From contig NC_041002.1 of NCBI RefSeq assembly GCF_004193775.1, positions 4,265,261 through 4,329,260 of the forward strand: DNA of 64,000 bases, in the 5' to 3' direction. The first letter of the stretch is position 1; each line of letters opens with the position of its first letter. The position numbers were made by a program, and so were the translations under genes. This document shows positions 36,446 to 47,899 of the stretch, one piece after another. The DNA comes from Glycine soja. Taxonomy: Eukaryota > Streptophyta > Magnoliopsida > Fabales > Fabaceae. Under the pieces are notes generated by a model. The model saw nothing but the letters and a program-made list of their open reading frames with translations. It did no database searches and had not been told where the DNA came from.

Positions 36446-38098
36446 ATACGTTTTTGATTAAGCAATTGTAGCTTAAATAAGCTACCATTAATAAAGATTA
36501 GATGTTAATTCGGCCAAGTTGAAATTCAAAGTTTCACTTCGGATGTTTCAATAGAATGAAATCAGAAACAAAATAGAATGGTTGTGATACCACTGGTACC
36601 TTGCTTACCTTAATATAATTCTTTGCCGTTTCAAAAAAAAAGAATGGTTGGGGTAAAGACAACAAAATCATACAAAATACTTAACAAAAATTAAAATTTG
36701 TATTGTAATTTGAAACAAAATATAACATTTTTAATGAAGTTATTTAATTCACTTTTGATGAGTTTTTTTTACAATCATCATATTAAAGTTTAAACTTGTA
36801 TATGACTCATACTATCCAAATCTCCCATCACTAAGCCACCCTAGTGGTCACTTTTGGTGAGTCTTACAATACTATATGTAATTTAAGAATTTTAACAAGT
36901 TTTGTCTTTAATAATGCAATAATGTTAAGAACGGTTGCTTATATAAATATAGCAATTGTTGTATAAAATTGTTTTGCAATAATGTTAAAAACCCATGAAT
37001 AATGCTCTTTATTTCAGGATGTTTAGTAGGAGAGAAATTTTTTCATGTCCATAAATTATGATTCATGATAATTGTGTTTCATGGGAATAAATAAAATTTA
37101 TTTGATTAATTGATCATTGTTTAATCTTTACCTAAATTTCTTAAAAATTAAAAAGTCATACATATTTTTACCGTTTATTTTAATTATTTATTACGTTATA
37201 TAATTTAATAAAGAATAATGTAGTAAACTAAAAATTAAACTTAAAAAAGTTTGATTCTCACGTTTTTCATAAAAAAGTTTTTGTGAGAAATTGATTAAAA
37301 AATATTTCCCCGAAAATATCTTTTTCCAATAATGTTATTGTTTTAAAATGCAAACCAAATATGTAAAACTAAGTTTCCAGACTATGATTATTAGGAAACC
37401 AAAAACTTCTTTTCTACTAACATGTGTTTGCTGCCAATTCAAATTGGAATCTAAATATCTAATTTATCACCGTTCCTTGGTAAAGCAAGAAAAAGTGTTG
37501 AAAGCCTGGAACTGATGAAATTCGGGGAAACATGGAATCGGTCACTATCTGGGGGCGACACATGACCGCGACTTAAGATTCAAGTACCGTTGGAGATATT
37601 CTAATAGAATTAATTGAAGATTGTTTTAGAATTGCTAAGTTGATACTTGACAGGAAAATAAAATGGCACAAGAATGCCATTTTTTTTAAACATTTTGATG
37701 ATTCTAGCTTGTCATATAGTTATTAGAAAATTTGGGATACTATTATATGCTTCTAAGCACCTAATAATTTCCATTTTGTGTGTGCGTGTCGGGGGAATTA
37801 TGGGATATTCAATATGAATATATACTGGGATTCTAAATTTGGTTCAAAGTAGCTCAGTAGCTGCAAAAGGAAAATCCAACATTTGTCACAACTCACAAGT
37901 TTCTATTTCTAGAGGGATGCAAGAAGATAGGTTAAGGAACACATGAGATTCTCTACTTTCCATAGTGAAATGAAACTAGTGAATGTCCTACTTTATGATT
38001 TTACACCACGAAAATAGAAGCAAATATTTCACAATGATATGTAGCCAAAACTCAATTGATTTCACGGGTTTCCAATCATATCTTACAATTCTCAAAGT
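36446..38098. other. Intergenic DNA and 3' flank of the LRR gene
   Basis: AT-rich with no gene-like frame. The part next to 38098 is presumably the 3' untranslated region of the minus-strand LRR gene. Confidence 0.45.
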
Positions 38099-40015
38099 TT
38101 ACTCTTTACAGGGATTAAGAGGCTTCCCACACAAACCTTTGTTTCCAGAATAAGTGCTCCCAGGAAAGTCAGTTAGAGGCTTACCCTCTGGAATTTCCCC
38201 TTCAAGCACATTATCTGATAAATCCAATTCCTTCAGCTTTTTCAACTTGAGAAATCCACTTGGTATTTTACCACTGAAGTGATTGCCTTGCAGCTTCAGT
38301 CTCTCCAACAAGGTCAACTTTGCCAGCATCTCTGGCAAGTTGGAGGCTAATTCATTGAAGCTCAAATCCAAGCTGTGAATGGAATTCAGTTTTCCAAGAG
38401 AACTTGGCAATGTACCCTTCAGAAGGTTATGAGACAAATTCAGGTACTGAATGTTTAACTGCTCTCCCACACCAATTGCCTCAACTCCACTTGAGAAGTT
38501 GTTATCAGAAAGATCAATGTATGTTAGTGTACCTTGTTCAGTGTCAAATACTCCAGCTATCGAGCCTGTTAACTTATTTGAGTGAAGATCAAGAACACCA
38601 AGATCAGGCAAGTTTGTGAGGGATTCAGGTATGTGTGAATCAAGTGAATTGCTTGAGAGGTTTAGCAAGTAGAGCTGACTGAGTGATCCTATCCATGATG
38701 GTATGGATCCACTGAGAAGGTTCCCTGATAAGTCCAGTTCTTGTATTGGACTCTGTGTTGTTTGCAATGAGTCTGGAATTTGGCCCTTGATGCCACAGCC
38801 AGCAAGGGATATGCGGGAAAGCGATGATATGCTTGTTAGCCAGGGTGGAATGGAAGAGAGGTTCAAAGGGTTGAAAGAGAGATCAAGGGTTTGAAGGTTT
38901 TGAAGGGAAGATATCTCTTGAGGCAATGGCCATTCAATCAAATTACTGGAAATGTTCAACATTATGAGCTGAGAGAGTTGGCCTATTGATTTTGGTATTT
39001 GGCCAGAGAAGGAGTTGTCACTTAGGTAAAGCTCTGTCAAAGAATGCAAATTGCCCAAACTTGAAGGCAATGCTCCTTCAATTTTGTTGTTTGATAATGA
39101 AACTCTTTTAAGAGAAACTAGGTAGCCAAAACTGGGGGGTATATTTCCACTCAGGTGGTTATTGTGGAGTCTTAAGAAACCCAGAGAAGGCATTTCACCA
39201 GATCTTGAGGGAAATGGGATGGTTCCCTCAAGATAGTTGGTGTCCATGTACAAAACTGAAATGGCAGTTAAATTGGTTAGTGAAGAAGGTATGCTTCCAC
39301 TAAGCATATTGCTTGAAAGATCAAGCTTCTCCAGAGCCTGCATCTGACCTATGCTATTGGGTACTTGACCCATAATGGCATTATCATGAACATCCAATTC
39401 TACCAAATTGGTCAAATTCCCAAGTGAGAAGGGTATTGTACCTGAAATTTGGTTTGAGTAAAGCAGCAAACTTTTGAGCTTTTTTAAGCTTCCAATGGTA
39501 GAAGGGATTGACCCAGATATCTTATTTTCATGCAGTGCCAGTTCCTGGAGTCTTGGCAAGTCACCAATGCTTTCTGGTACTGGTCCAGTTAAATTGTTGC
39601 CATAAAGGTAAAGCTTTTGGAGGTTTGGCATTTGCAAGCCAATTGTTTGTGGAATTGTCCCAGTGAGGCCTACTAAGCCACCAAGATCAAGGATTTCAAG
39701 GGAAGTGAGGAGTGTTATGGAAGGAGAAAGCTGGCCAACCATTTGGGTTTGAAACAAGTCTTTTTCAATGAGACCTGGGAGATTGATCTGTGTCACTCTA
39801 GTGGTTGCATTGTCACACACAACACCTTCCCATTCGCAGCAGCTCCTACCCACCCACTTTGCCAACCTGCCAGATGTATCCATCTGAATGCCATTCTTGA
39901 AGCCCATCAAACCTTCCAAGTCATCTGAACCGCATGCTCCTGTTGCTTTCCTTAATGCTCCTCCAAATGCTATCACTGTCAGCAGTGCAACTATCTGTAG
40001 CAGCTCATAATTCAT
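38099..40015 (-). CDS. Secreted leucine-rich-repeat receptor-like protein, 638 aa, intronless
   Basis: One uninterrupted minus-strand frame. The first ATG in frame is 40013-40015 (MNYELLQIVALLTVIAFGG); codons upstream of it contain no ATG. A hydrophobic signal peptide (about residues 4-22) is followed by a plant LRRNT cap with paired cysteines and W (CGSDDLEGLM..., SCCEWEGVVC). About 20 tandem 24-residue plant-type LRRs follow (LxxLxxLxLxxNxLxGxIPxxLxxL) from about residue 95 to 600, then a C-terminal cap G-N-K-G-L-C-G-K-P-L-N-P-C. There is no transmembrane helix and no kinase, so the product is probably apoplastic, like DRT100/FLOR1-type or PGIP-like LRR proteins rather than a receptor kinase. 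The ligand is unknown. One-exon structure is usual for this class. Confidence 0.93.
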   Translation of the reverse strand: MNYELLQIVALLTVIAFGGALRKATGACGSDDLEGLMGFKNGIQMDTSGRLAKWVGRSCCEWEGVVCDNATTRVTQINLPGLIEKDLFQTQMVGQLSPSITLLTSLEILDLGGLVGLTGTIPQTIGLQMPNLQKLYLYGNNLTGPVPESIGDLPRLQELALHENKISGSIPSTIGSLKKLKSLLLYSNQISGTIPFSLGNLTNLVELDVHDNAIMGQVPNSIGQMQALEKLDLSSNMLSGSIPSSLTNLTAISVLYMDTNYLEGTIPFPSRSGEMPSLGFLRLHNNHLSGNIPPSFGYLVSLKRVSLSNNKIEGALPSSLGNLHSLTELYLSDNSFSGQIPKSIGQLSQLIMLNISSNLIEWPLPQEISSLQNLQTLDLSFNPLNLSSIPPWLTSISSLSRISLAGCGIKGQIPDSLQTTQSPIQELDLSGNLLSGSIPSWIGSLSQLYLLNLSSNSLDSHIPESLTNLPDLGVLDLHSNKLTGSIAGVFDTEQGTLTYIDLSDNNFSSGVEAIGVGEQLNIQYLNLSHNLLKGTLPSSLGKLNSIHSLDLSFNELASNLPEMLAKLTLLERLKLQGNHFSGKIPSGFLKLKKLKELDLSDNVLEGEIPEGKPLTDFPGSTYSGNKGLCGKPLNPCKE

Positions 40016-40049
40016 GGTGCTGGTTGCTCTGCCCAATGGAAGTGTTTCT

Positions 40050-40064
40050 TACTTATCTTATCTT
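40050..40064 (-). promoter_or_regulatory. Tandem GATAAG (I-box-like) motifs in the LRR gene leader
   Basis: Read on the minus strand, two overlapping GATAAG hexamers lie about 40 nt before the start codon. GATA/I-box elements are linked to light-responsive plant promoters. At this distance they could equally be leader sequence, so the call is weak. Confidence 0.25.
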
Positions 40065-41669
40065 ATGCAATGCTTTCTTACAACTGAAAAATGCCCCTTA
40101 AGAATGTTGGCTTGGGTATTTTTGGCAAATAATCCACATTTCACGAGATGCAGATACAAACAAGTATCATTGCTTTCGAGATCCAACTTTTTTTCACTTT
40201 CCTTTTGGCCACTTTTCTTTTAAATTTCAAAGCTGGAAAGCACATTTGTCTGAATCATGATTTCCTTAACAGTACTTAAGAGTGATAGATTCCATAGACT
40301 GGCCCATTTGATTGTCTGGATAAGCGCCAGAATTCTCGTACCCGTACATGATTTGGATTAAACTAAACCTTGGCCCCTGTGCTTTTACGAAATATAAAAA
40401 TTCTCTATTAGAAAGGTGCAACTATAATGTAGTAGTTGAAAACCAAATTTCTCTGTTTGAACTTTGAAGCATGACAGATGGCCAAGCACATGGTAAGGAT
40501 TAATCTGATAATGGTGAGAGTTTGGTGGTTGTGCACATTTGGAAGTTTCTCTTTTGGGAGTTTGTCAAATTCCATGTTCTCATAAAACTCTTCCTTTATG
40601 ACTTCCTTGTTGAGAAATCAGGAGATACATTGGTTATTGTAATTTTTATGTACTTCAATGACTCAAGGAGTGATCTCTCTCCATAATTTGAAATTCCAAG
40701 TGGCATCTTACTTAAATTTGTGAGCCTTCTATGCTCCACCACTGCACACTTCATTATTTTTATGCATAAGATTATCCCAATTTCGAGTACCAATTATTTG
40801 TCATTGACAGTGTCACCCAGAAAGCAACAGTTTTGCAAAAAGAAATATATCTACACTGTACAGGGGTCTTGTTATCTTTTCTTTAAAAGGAAAAATATAA
40901 AATCAAACTAGGTGCTTCTTTTGAAGATATCTGTCACAACAGATATTTTTAAGATGGGAAAAATCACTGCAGAGCAACCAAAATCCTCAATCGTTTACCT
41001 TGACATAGTAGTGTCGGCTTGGGATTTTCTTATGAAGGGCTATTTCAGTTTCATTGTCGTTTGCTCCCTCTGGTCATATAAATAACCATTTTTTAGTTTC
41101 TCACATAATTTCCTTTGTAGACAATCATGTTCAAAACACTGTTTGATAGTAAATATGGATATCTCTTCTAATATAGATTTTAATCTTTTACATATGGATG
41201 CTTTAGTCACTTTAATAAAATTAATTTAGTTAATTTGGTTAATAGTATTAAATTTGTCAGCAATTTCATATATCTAACGTTATTTTTAAACAATTGCTCT
41301 TAAAATTATTGTTACCTCAATCTCTTAAACTCTTTCTACCTACTTAAAGTATCTTAACTAACAATTTTTTATATTTCATAAAAACAAGTAAAGGATATTA
41401 CAGAAATAGTTTTGGCTTGTGATTTTCTCCTATACTTATGAAAAGAGTTCAACAAATTGATTTACTGTATTTATTGTTTATTGTGTAAAAAATGTTAAGT
41501 AATTAAGAGTATTTTTCTTAAAAAAAGAATTTAACGTAGAAGGAGTCTTATAAAAAGAGCAGGCAAACTTCTCAAAAGATTCACTGCTGAAGTTTGATAG
41601 GATCAAGATACACTCTTACATAGACATAGGCACAAGGAATCCTAGTTTCTGATTCCCTTGATAATGCCA
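40065..41669. other. Intergenic region upstream of the LRR gene
   Basis: Minus-strand promoter region of the LRR gene, then AT-rich DNA. No gene-like frame beyond 65 codons, and no repeat recognised. Confidence 0.45.
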
Positions 41670-41728
41670 GCTCTACCAGTTAACATCTTTATAGCTATTT
41701 CACAGACTTCAACAAACCATTCATCCTC
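41670..41728 (-). pseudogene. Stray duplicate of the last EXO84 exon (partial)
   Basis: These 59 bp match 42307-42365 inside the last EXO84 exon at all but about 3 positions. On the minus strand they encode the same 20 residues, E-D-E-W-F-V-E-V-C-E-I-A-I-K-M-L-T-G-R-A, and the frame runs on to a TAG near 41641. Flanking sequence is unrelated. Neither upstream AG (TTTTAG or GATTAG) would join in frame to the phase of the preceding EXO84 exon, so it is probably a pseudo-exon and not an alternative ending. Confidence 0.7.
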
Positions 41729-42249
41729 TAAAACTAATCAATAGGTCCAAATTTTTTATCAACAGAAAAGTAATGCCTGAAATCTCTAAAACTAATCAAT
41801 TGGCTATGGTTATATTGGAAAAAATAATATACAAGTAGCTACAATGAATCCAAAACCTGAAGGCCCTGGTAGCAGTTTTGGTTTCTAGAAAATCTGGTGA
41901 TTTATCAACCAAATTTCACAAGATGGTATGGCTGGACCAAAATTAAATCTTGATCTCCTTCATCCTTTAGCATACCTGCAATGTATGACACATGTAGCGT
42001 GGGAATGCACACTGATGTAATACAATTCATCCTCACAAGTTTGAAGTGAAACACATTCCTTGAACACTGAAAAGCACCTCAATAACAAGCACCATTTATC
42101 ATAGTAATGTGATCATGTAGCGGCATAGATGATAAACATGAAGCTCTTTCACTTCAATGTCTTCTTTCCCTTCTGTTCTCTAGAATGTGTCAAGATGTAC
42201 AAGTGGATGAACTTTAATCCTTTCCATGAGAATAGACTAATGAGACTGA

Positions 42250-45200
42250 TTATGTTTGGACAGATGAAGTGGGGCTAGCAACATCATCCTCTACGTTGTC
42301 AAAGGCTGCTCTCCCAGTTAACATCTTTATAGCTATTTCGCAAACTTCAACAAACCATTCATCCTCCGGCAAGACACTGTCATTCAAAGGTTATTAATTA
42401 GTATGAAGCAGTATACAACAGAGATGGTTAATTCCATCATAAATGTATTTATATGGTGTTGGTCAAGACATATTTTTCCTTTTTTTCTCTCTAGTTTCTT
42501 TCTATTGATATTCAATATGAGTATATAATTATATATACACACATGTTTGGAATGGAGCAAAACAGAATGTATTGATACTAGATTCCTTTATTTTGATTGT
42601 TTGAAATAGGATTGGGATATGATATGATGAATTCCATCTTCTTCCATCCAATATCCCTCTTTTTCTTTCTCTTTCCCTCGAATTTGGGAGATATGTAATG
42701 GAACAATTTTCTTTTACCCATTTCGCCATAAAATATCCAAACAAGAGAATCGTAGCTTCATTGCATTCTAATCTAATCCACTTCATTTTACTTAGCATTA
42801 GATATTCAAACATAGTATTAAGCTGAATAGATGTACCTGTTGGGATCTAGACCTGTAGCGGCAACAGCATTAATAGCCCTTTCAATAATGTTTTTAATAG
42901 CTTGATGCAAATGACGAGATAAGTAACGGCCTTGGGATGAAAATATCATCACAAATTGCATATCCAAATAAAGCTGCACGAATGATCAAACAATGAGTCT
43001 GATATTAATTTTGTTAAGTGATCTTAATTCCTAAGCATTAAATAAATGTCTTCAATATAACTACCTTCTAAAAACAGGTCTCAAAAGCAACTTTTTAAAT
43101 GTTTATAGAAGAAATTATTTTTACTGGCCTCTAACATTAACTTATAAATTAATTTCCAATATTGTAGCAGCTTTACATAGAGCACCAACAAAGCTTTAAT
43201 TTACATTAAGTTGGAACCAGTCACACTCTATAAAACTCATGTTCAAGTGACTACCTGTTGAAGGCCGATGGGACCTAAAGGTGTTGATCCTGTCTCAACC
43301 TCTTCCCAGAAGGTTTGGTCATCAGAAAGCCACAGGATCACTGTTTCTGTGAGTCTCATCAATAAAACAGTGGCAAATCTTTCCCTTCCCACAAACAGAT
43401 CTGCTGCAATGCTTGCCACATCCGTAAGCTTTGCAAAAATCTCCTGAACAATATACGAAGGAAAAGATAAACCTTATAATTAAACAAAGATACTACTACT
43501 ATGTTTCTATTGATGCTTGTATTTGAGTACTAAAGAAAAAGCATATTATAATGATTCAAAGGCATAACATTTAACAACATAGCATCAAAGGAAGCATCCT
43601 TTTGTGTTACATATATTACCTGAAAAATTGGAGAAGGAAACCATTCAGGTTGTTCTACATTACCATCCATTCCCAAATATATTAATGCATTTAGACGAGC
43701 TTCTCCTTCTTCTGTGAAGATAAGTTCAAGAGCATGTTGCCGGCAAAAGCTGTCCCGCAGGCGATCAACTTCACGTTGGAGCCTTTTCTTCAGTTCACGC
43801 TGTTTGTCTGATCCTCTCCTGTGAGAGTCATCACCTCTGGTGCTATTTGAAAGTTTGATGACAGCGCGCGGGAGAAGCTCATCTGCCAGCAACATTGCAT
43901 TAGCCAGCAATGCTATCTGCTGTTCTTCGGTCTCAGCAATCTTAACAATTTTGTGCCCTTCCAGATTCTCAGTTACCACTGAACCTGGCAATGCATTTAT
44001 TAGCAAATTGACATAGAAGTTGAACACTTGTAGAAGGCCTTCAACTGCAAGAACGTCCAATTGTAGTATTTCAAGAGGTCCTACATCTTCAAATAGCTCC
44101 TATTCACATAACAAAAAACTTTATTAAGTATCTTGAGCAAAGATATATGAAGTCAAGGAGTGAAAGAAAGAAGCTTCATGATAATTTTTCACAATATTAT
44201 ACTCTCTCAGTTGGCTATCTTAACTTTTAGTAACATCAATACTTTCAAATAAATATAGGATACTGAGCAATGGATTTTTGAAAAAAAAATTCAAATGGAC
44301 ACAATTGTGAAATCATGTTAAAAGAGCTTACAATTACAACAACGAAAATAGATATGAGAACCAAAAAGTAAGTAATTACCTGAACCATTGAGTTGAATTT
44401 GTGAGCACTTCTTGAAAGCTTTGGTTGAAAACTTAAGTTACTGTGAGAAGAAGATGGAGGTAGGCCAGAATGCCTGCTGCTGGTTGGTGCATAAGCAAGA
44501 AACCAATCATCTGCAGCAGCTAGTGCAGAACTACTTTGTTCAATTCTTCTCAAATTTGTGTTCAGTGCTTGCTTGACAAAGGGCCTAAAATATTTTATTA
44601 GGATTGGGGAAAGGGCCAGCCCACTAGCCTCTAGCTGATAACAGTGACTCATGCAAACATGAACACATTCAGATGCAACTCTCAAACCTCCTGCCGCAGC
44701 TGTAGAGGCAAGAATGCATTTCTTAAGGAGAACAGCATATTTCTCAGCCTGTGTTACTGCCCAAGTTACTAGCTCAGATGTATAGGCAGGTTCTTCTTCA
44801 GCAAACACTGACAAAGAATCTGATGCTGCTTGTGAAATGGTTGAAAATACAAGCTGAGAAAGGGTAGCAGTAAATGCTCCAACTCCACCAGAATTGCTGG
44901 ATTGAAGGTTTTTCATGTTACGTTGCAACGTTTCTTGGTGAGAATTTAGTAGTAATGTATGAGCACGAGGACCGTCCCCAAGATTTTTCAATGCCAATGC
45001 TGTTGATCGAATCTCTGCACTGTGAGTCGATGGCTGGCAGATAGTTTCTGCTAGCTGATCAGCCAGTTTTTTTCTGTGTTCATTAATGGCATCTTGCAAT
45101 GCCTGGAATAAACTTGGACTTAAAGTTTTCCCTTCACTAATTTCTTTTGCCATTTTTTCTCCTTCGTCCAATGCAGTCATAGCTTCATCCACTCTTTTCT

Positions 45201-47809
45201 CTGCTAATAGAACTTCAAGGGTTTCTAAATATCCTATTAGCCATTTTTCTGTATTGGATATATCTGTTTTTTCAGCTAGTAAATCATCCATGTCTGAATC
45301 TTCATTTCCACTAATCATGGAACTAAGCATGCACCCTTCTGCTAAACCATGAACCAAAGCAGCCTGGGTGTTTAGAAGATTTCTCATGGAAAGCAGCTCT
45401 CCCTCAAGATCTGAAATCTCTTTGGATGTACTGCATAAAAGTATTGCAGAGATAGTCATGAAGACAGTAATAATCATGATTACAGATAGTAGCTATCCTA
45501 ATTTTCAGACAACAATAGATTTGTCAGTTTTCGGTAGAATCACAAAACCTTCTCGGCCTCTTGTTCAAAAATTTAAATTTCTTAATTGGATCCTTGAATT
45601 GATGTTTATATATTGCTGACTAAGTGGTCTGAAGTTTAATCATTGACATCCACAGTATAAGGAAGTTATAAAAATCATGAATTATGGGTCATACATGGTC
45701 AGTGTTTATAAGAAAGGAAAAGTTATAAAAAACATTATTGGATTTGGACCCTTACCTAAAAGCTTAAGTTGCAAATCTTATACCAAATAAAACACAGCAA
45801 AAAATGATGGAATTGTTAGTGGCAAACACTATCAGCAGATATAGGACAATGTTATGTTCAAATATTAGAAATATTACCTTTAGAAAACTAACCAAGGAAT
45901 GAAATCCAAATTTCACATTGATAATTTTGTTCAATCCCCTAACAATCATATCTTACAATTTTATACTCAACTAATGCAACAGAATATGTTTTCTTTCCCC
46001 CCTTTTTTTTCACTCCAATTAACTTCCATGTCTAATTTTCTACTAACAGAACAAAAAAGGTTGTGTAACAGAATTGAAAGTCAGCTCAGCTTCTTACTTC
46101 CTCTCATCTACTTACTCTTCCAGTGTACTAGAAATCAGTGAAAAATATTTTCAGAATGTGTCCCTCCCTCATTAAAGAAGCCTGAAAGCTTCTTGGAGTT
46201 TATTCTGGTAGCTGCCTGCTGGCATCAGACATTGTTTTTTCATGTACTACAAAAGGGGTAAAGAGTTACAAACATCTAAGAAATCTATCCCGTACCAAAA
46301 CTTAAATGGGGACAGAACATTGGAACAAACACCTGTTTCTAAATTTCATACAACCACTTGACATGTTGACAATGATGCAATCTGCAGTAACTTCTGAAAG
46401 GGAAGGCATTGGATCAATTCTCATCGTAACGAAAAATTCATGAAATGGAAATGCTTAAATCTCTTCAAATGTTCAGATAAGATGCATAAGAATTTGAAAT
46501 CGTAGCAGCAAAGCTAAGATATGTAGTTAGCAATTTTGGGGTGTGTGTACTCACCGTATGAAGGCTGAGTAATTAGCAAGAACACTTTTGCGCATTTCTT
46601 CTGCCGAAGCCTTCTTCAGATCAACAAGATAAGCACACAAGTGTCTTATCTCCTGTAAACGGTGTACAGAAATTGATGAAATAGGAAGGAAGCAAGATTT
46701 CTTCAATCAAATGGAGAAAAAAACAGTACAATTTTATTTTTCCATAATTCCCTGACTTCATTTACAAAGAATCATTTTGGAACTTGGCATGCATTGCATA
46801 AGAACGACATGGAATAAAAATTACAATTATCATTACATTTTCAAAGCATAAGAAACTTGTTTAATTCTAAAAAGTTTGGGATTACTTAACCAGCCTGCAT
46901 TTCCCTGTTACAAGGAATAGGATGAATGTCTAACACTTTTACATCACAAATTTGTAAACTGCAGGAGTCTAAACTAGCTAGATCTTGCAAGTTGCAACAA
47001 ATGGTTTTCTCGATTAAAGAAAAAAAAATAGATTGCCTCTCGGATTGTTTCTAACATCTAACAGTATTTTTAAGCACAACACTTTTCAAACAACTAAAAA
47101 CTCAGCTTTTTAATTTTTCATATTGGCGTATAATATACATAGTCACACTTCTCACATTCACATCAGGGACTCGTGGGTATCATGTCTGTCCTACACTCAC
47201 CAAGATATCATTTTGAGAGTTGCAATGGTACCCAACAGTGATGATATATATAGACACTTATATATATCATATACTCCATCAATAATTATTATTTCTCTAT
47301 CACTCTTGTTATCATATTATATAGGCTATCATACCTATACTTCTCTCTCTTTCTCTCTCTGGGTGACATCTAGTGTTAAGTGTCCATGGATTATTTTCCA
47401 AAAATCTAAGGGTTTTGATACAGCGAGCAAATAGTTGAATGAGTTTAGACATGCCACACGAGAAAGAAGAGGAGAGATTTTCTCCATAAACCAAAACCCT
47501 TAAATTTTCTAAGGATTCCATAGAATTTTTCTTTCATTCAACACATGATCAGTCATCAACAAATAGACCTATTTATCCAATATTGCAATGGAACTCATTA
47601 AAAACATGAAATTAATGTTAAGGTAAAGAGAGAGTGACCTTCTCGTTCATGCTGCGGGATTTGGAGGCAACATAGTTATTGGGATCAAAGGTGGAGCTTT
47701 TGAAAACCTTGAGCTTATCGCTGAGTGTGAGATTGGCATCAAGTTCTGCAGAGTTTCCAAGGCTGGATGACACAGATCCTCTCTGAGCCAGGAATGGTGA
47801 CTGATCCAT
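42250..47809 (-). CDS. EXO84: Exocyst complex component EXO84 (EXO84A/B type), 750 aa, 7 exons
   Basis: Minus-strand exons in order: 47639-47809, 46555-46652, 44380-45430, 43620-44099, 43255-43443, 42837-42973 and 42250-42376. They sum to 2253 nt with phases agreeing at every join and GT-AG borders. EXO84 is a subunit of the eight-protein exocyst that tethers secretory vesicles to the plasma membrane. Landmarks: SDKLKVFKSSTFDPNNYV (residues ~30-48), MNEKEIRHLCAYLVDLKKAS (~54), the N-terminal helical region RTSKEISDLEGELLSMRN (~90), then a long all-helical body to LPEDEWFVEVCEIAIKMLTG near the C terminus. The start MDQSPF was chosen because family similarity begins there; an in-frame upstream ATG at 47897-47899 would add 30 low-complexity residues. 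The length (~750 aa) fits the plant family. Which EXO84 paralogue it is cannot be settled by eye. Confidence 0.92.
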
Positions 47810-47810
47810 T

Positions 47811-47826
47811 TTACGTTGTTGTTGTT
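47811..47826 (-). repeat. CAA repeat in the EXO84 leader
   Basis: Minus-strand CAACAACAACAAC directly before the MDQ start codon. Such CAA-rich leaders are unstructured and usual in plant 5' untranslated regions. They would be translated as poly-Gln if the upstream ATG were used, which argues for the downstream start. Confidence 0.5.
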
Positions 47827-47899
47827 GTCGTACGTGGTTGTCTATGTTATGTTGTATGCATGCAATTGCGAAAACACCACGTTGCCGCAGAAGGTTCAA

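Noticed and set aside
40016..40036. Seven-residue extension of the LRR protein
   Set aside because: The apparent start at 40036 is a TTG codon. The ATG at 40013-40015 begins a normal signal peptide.
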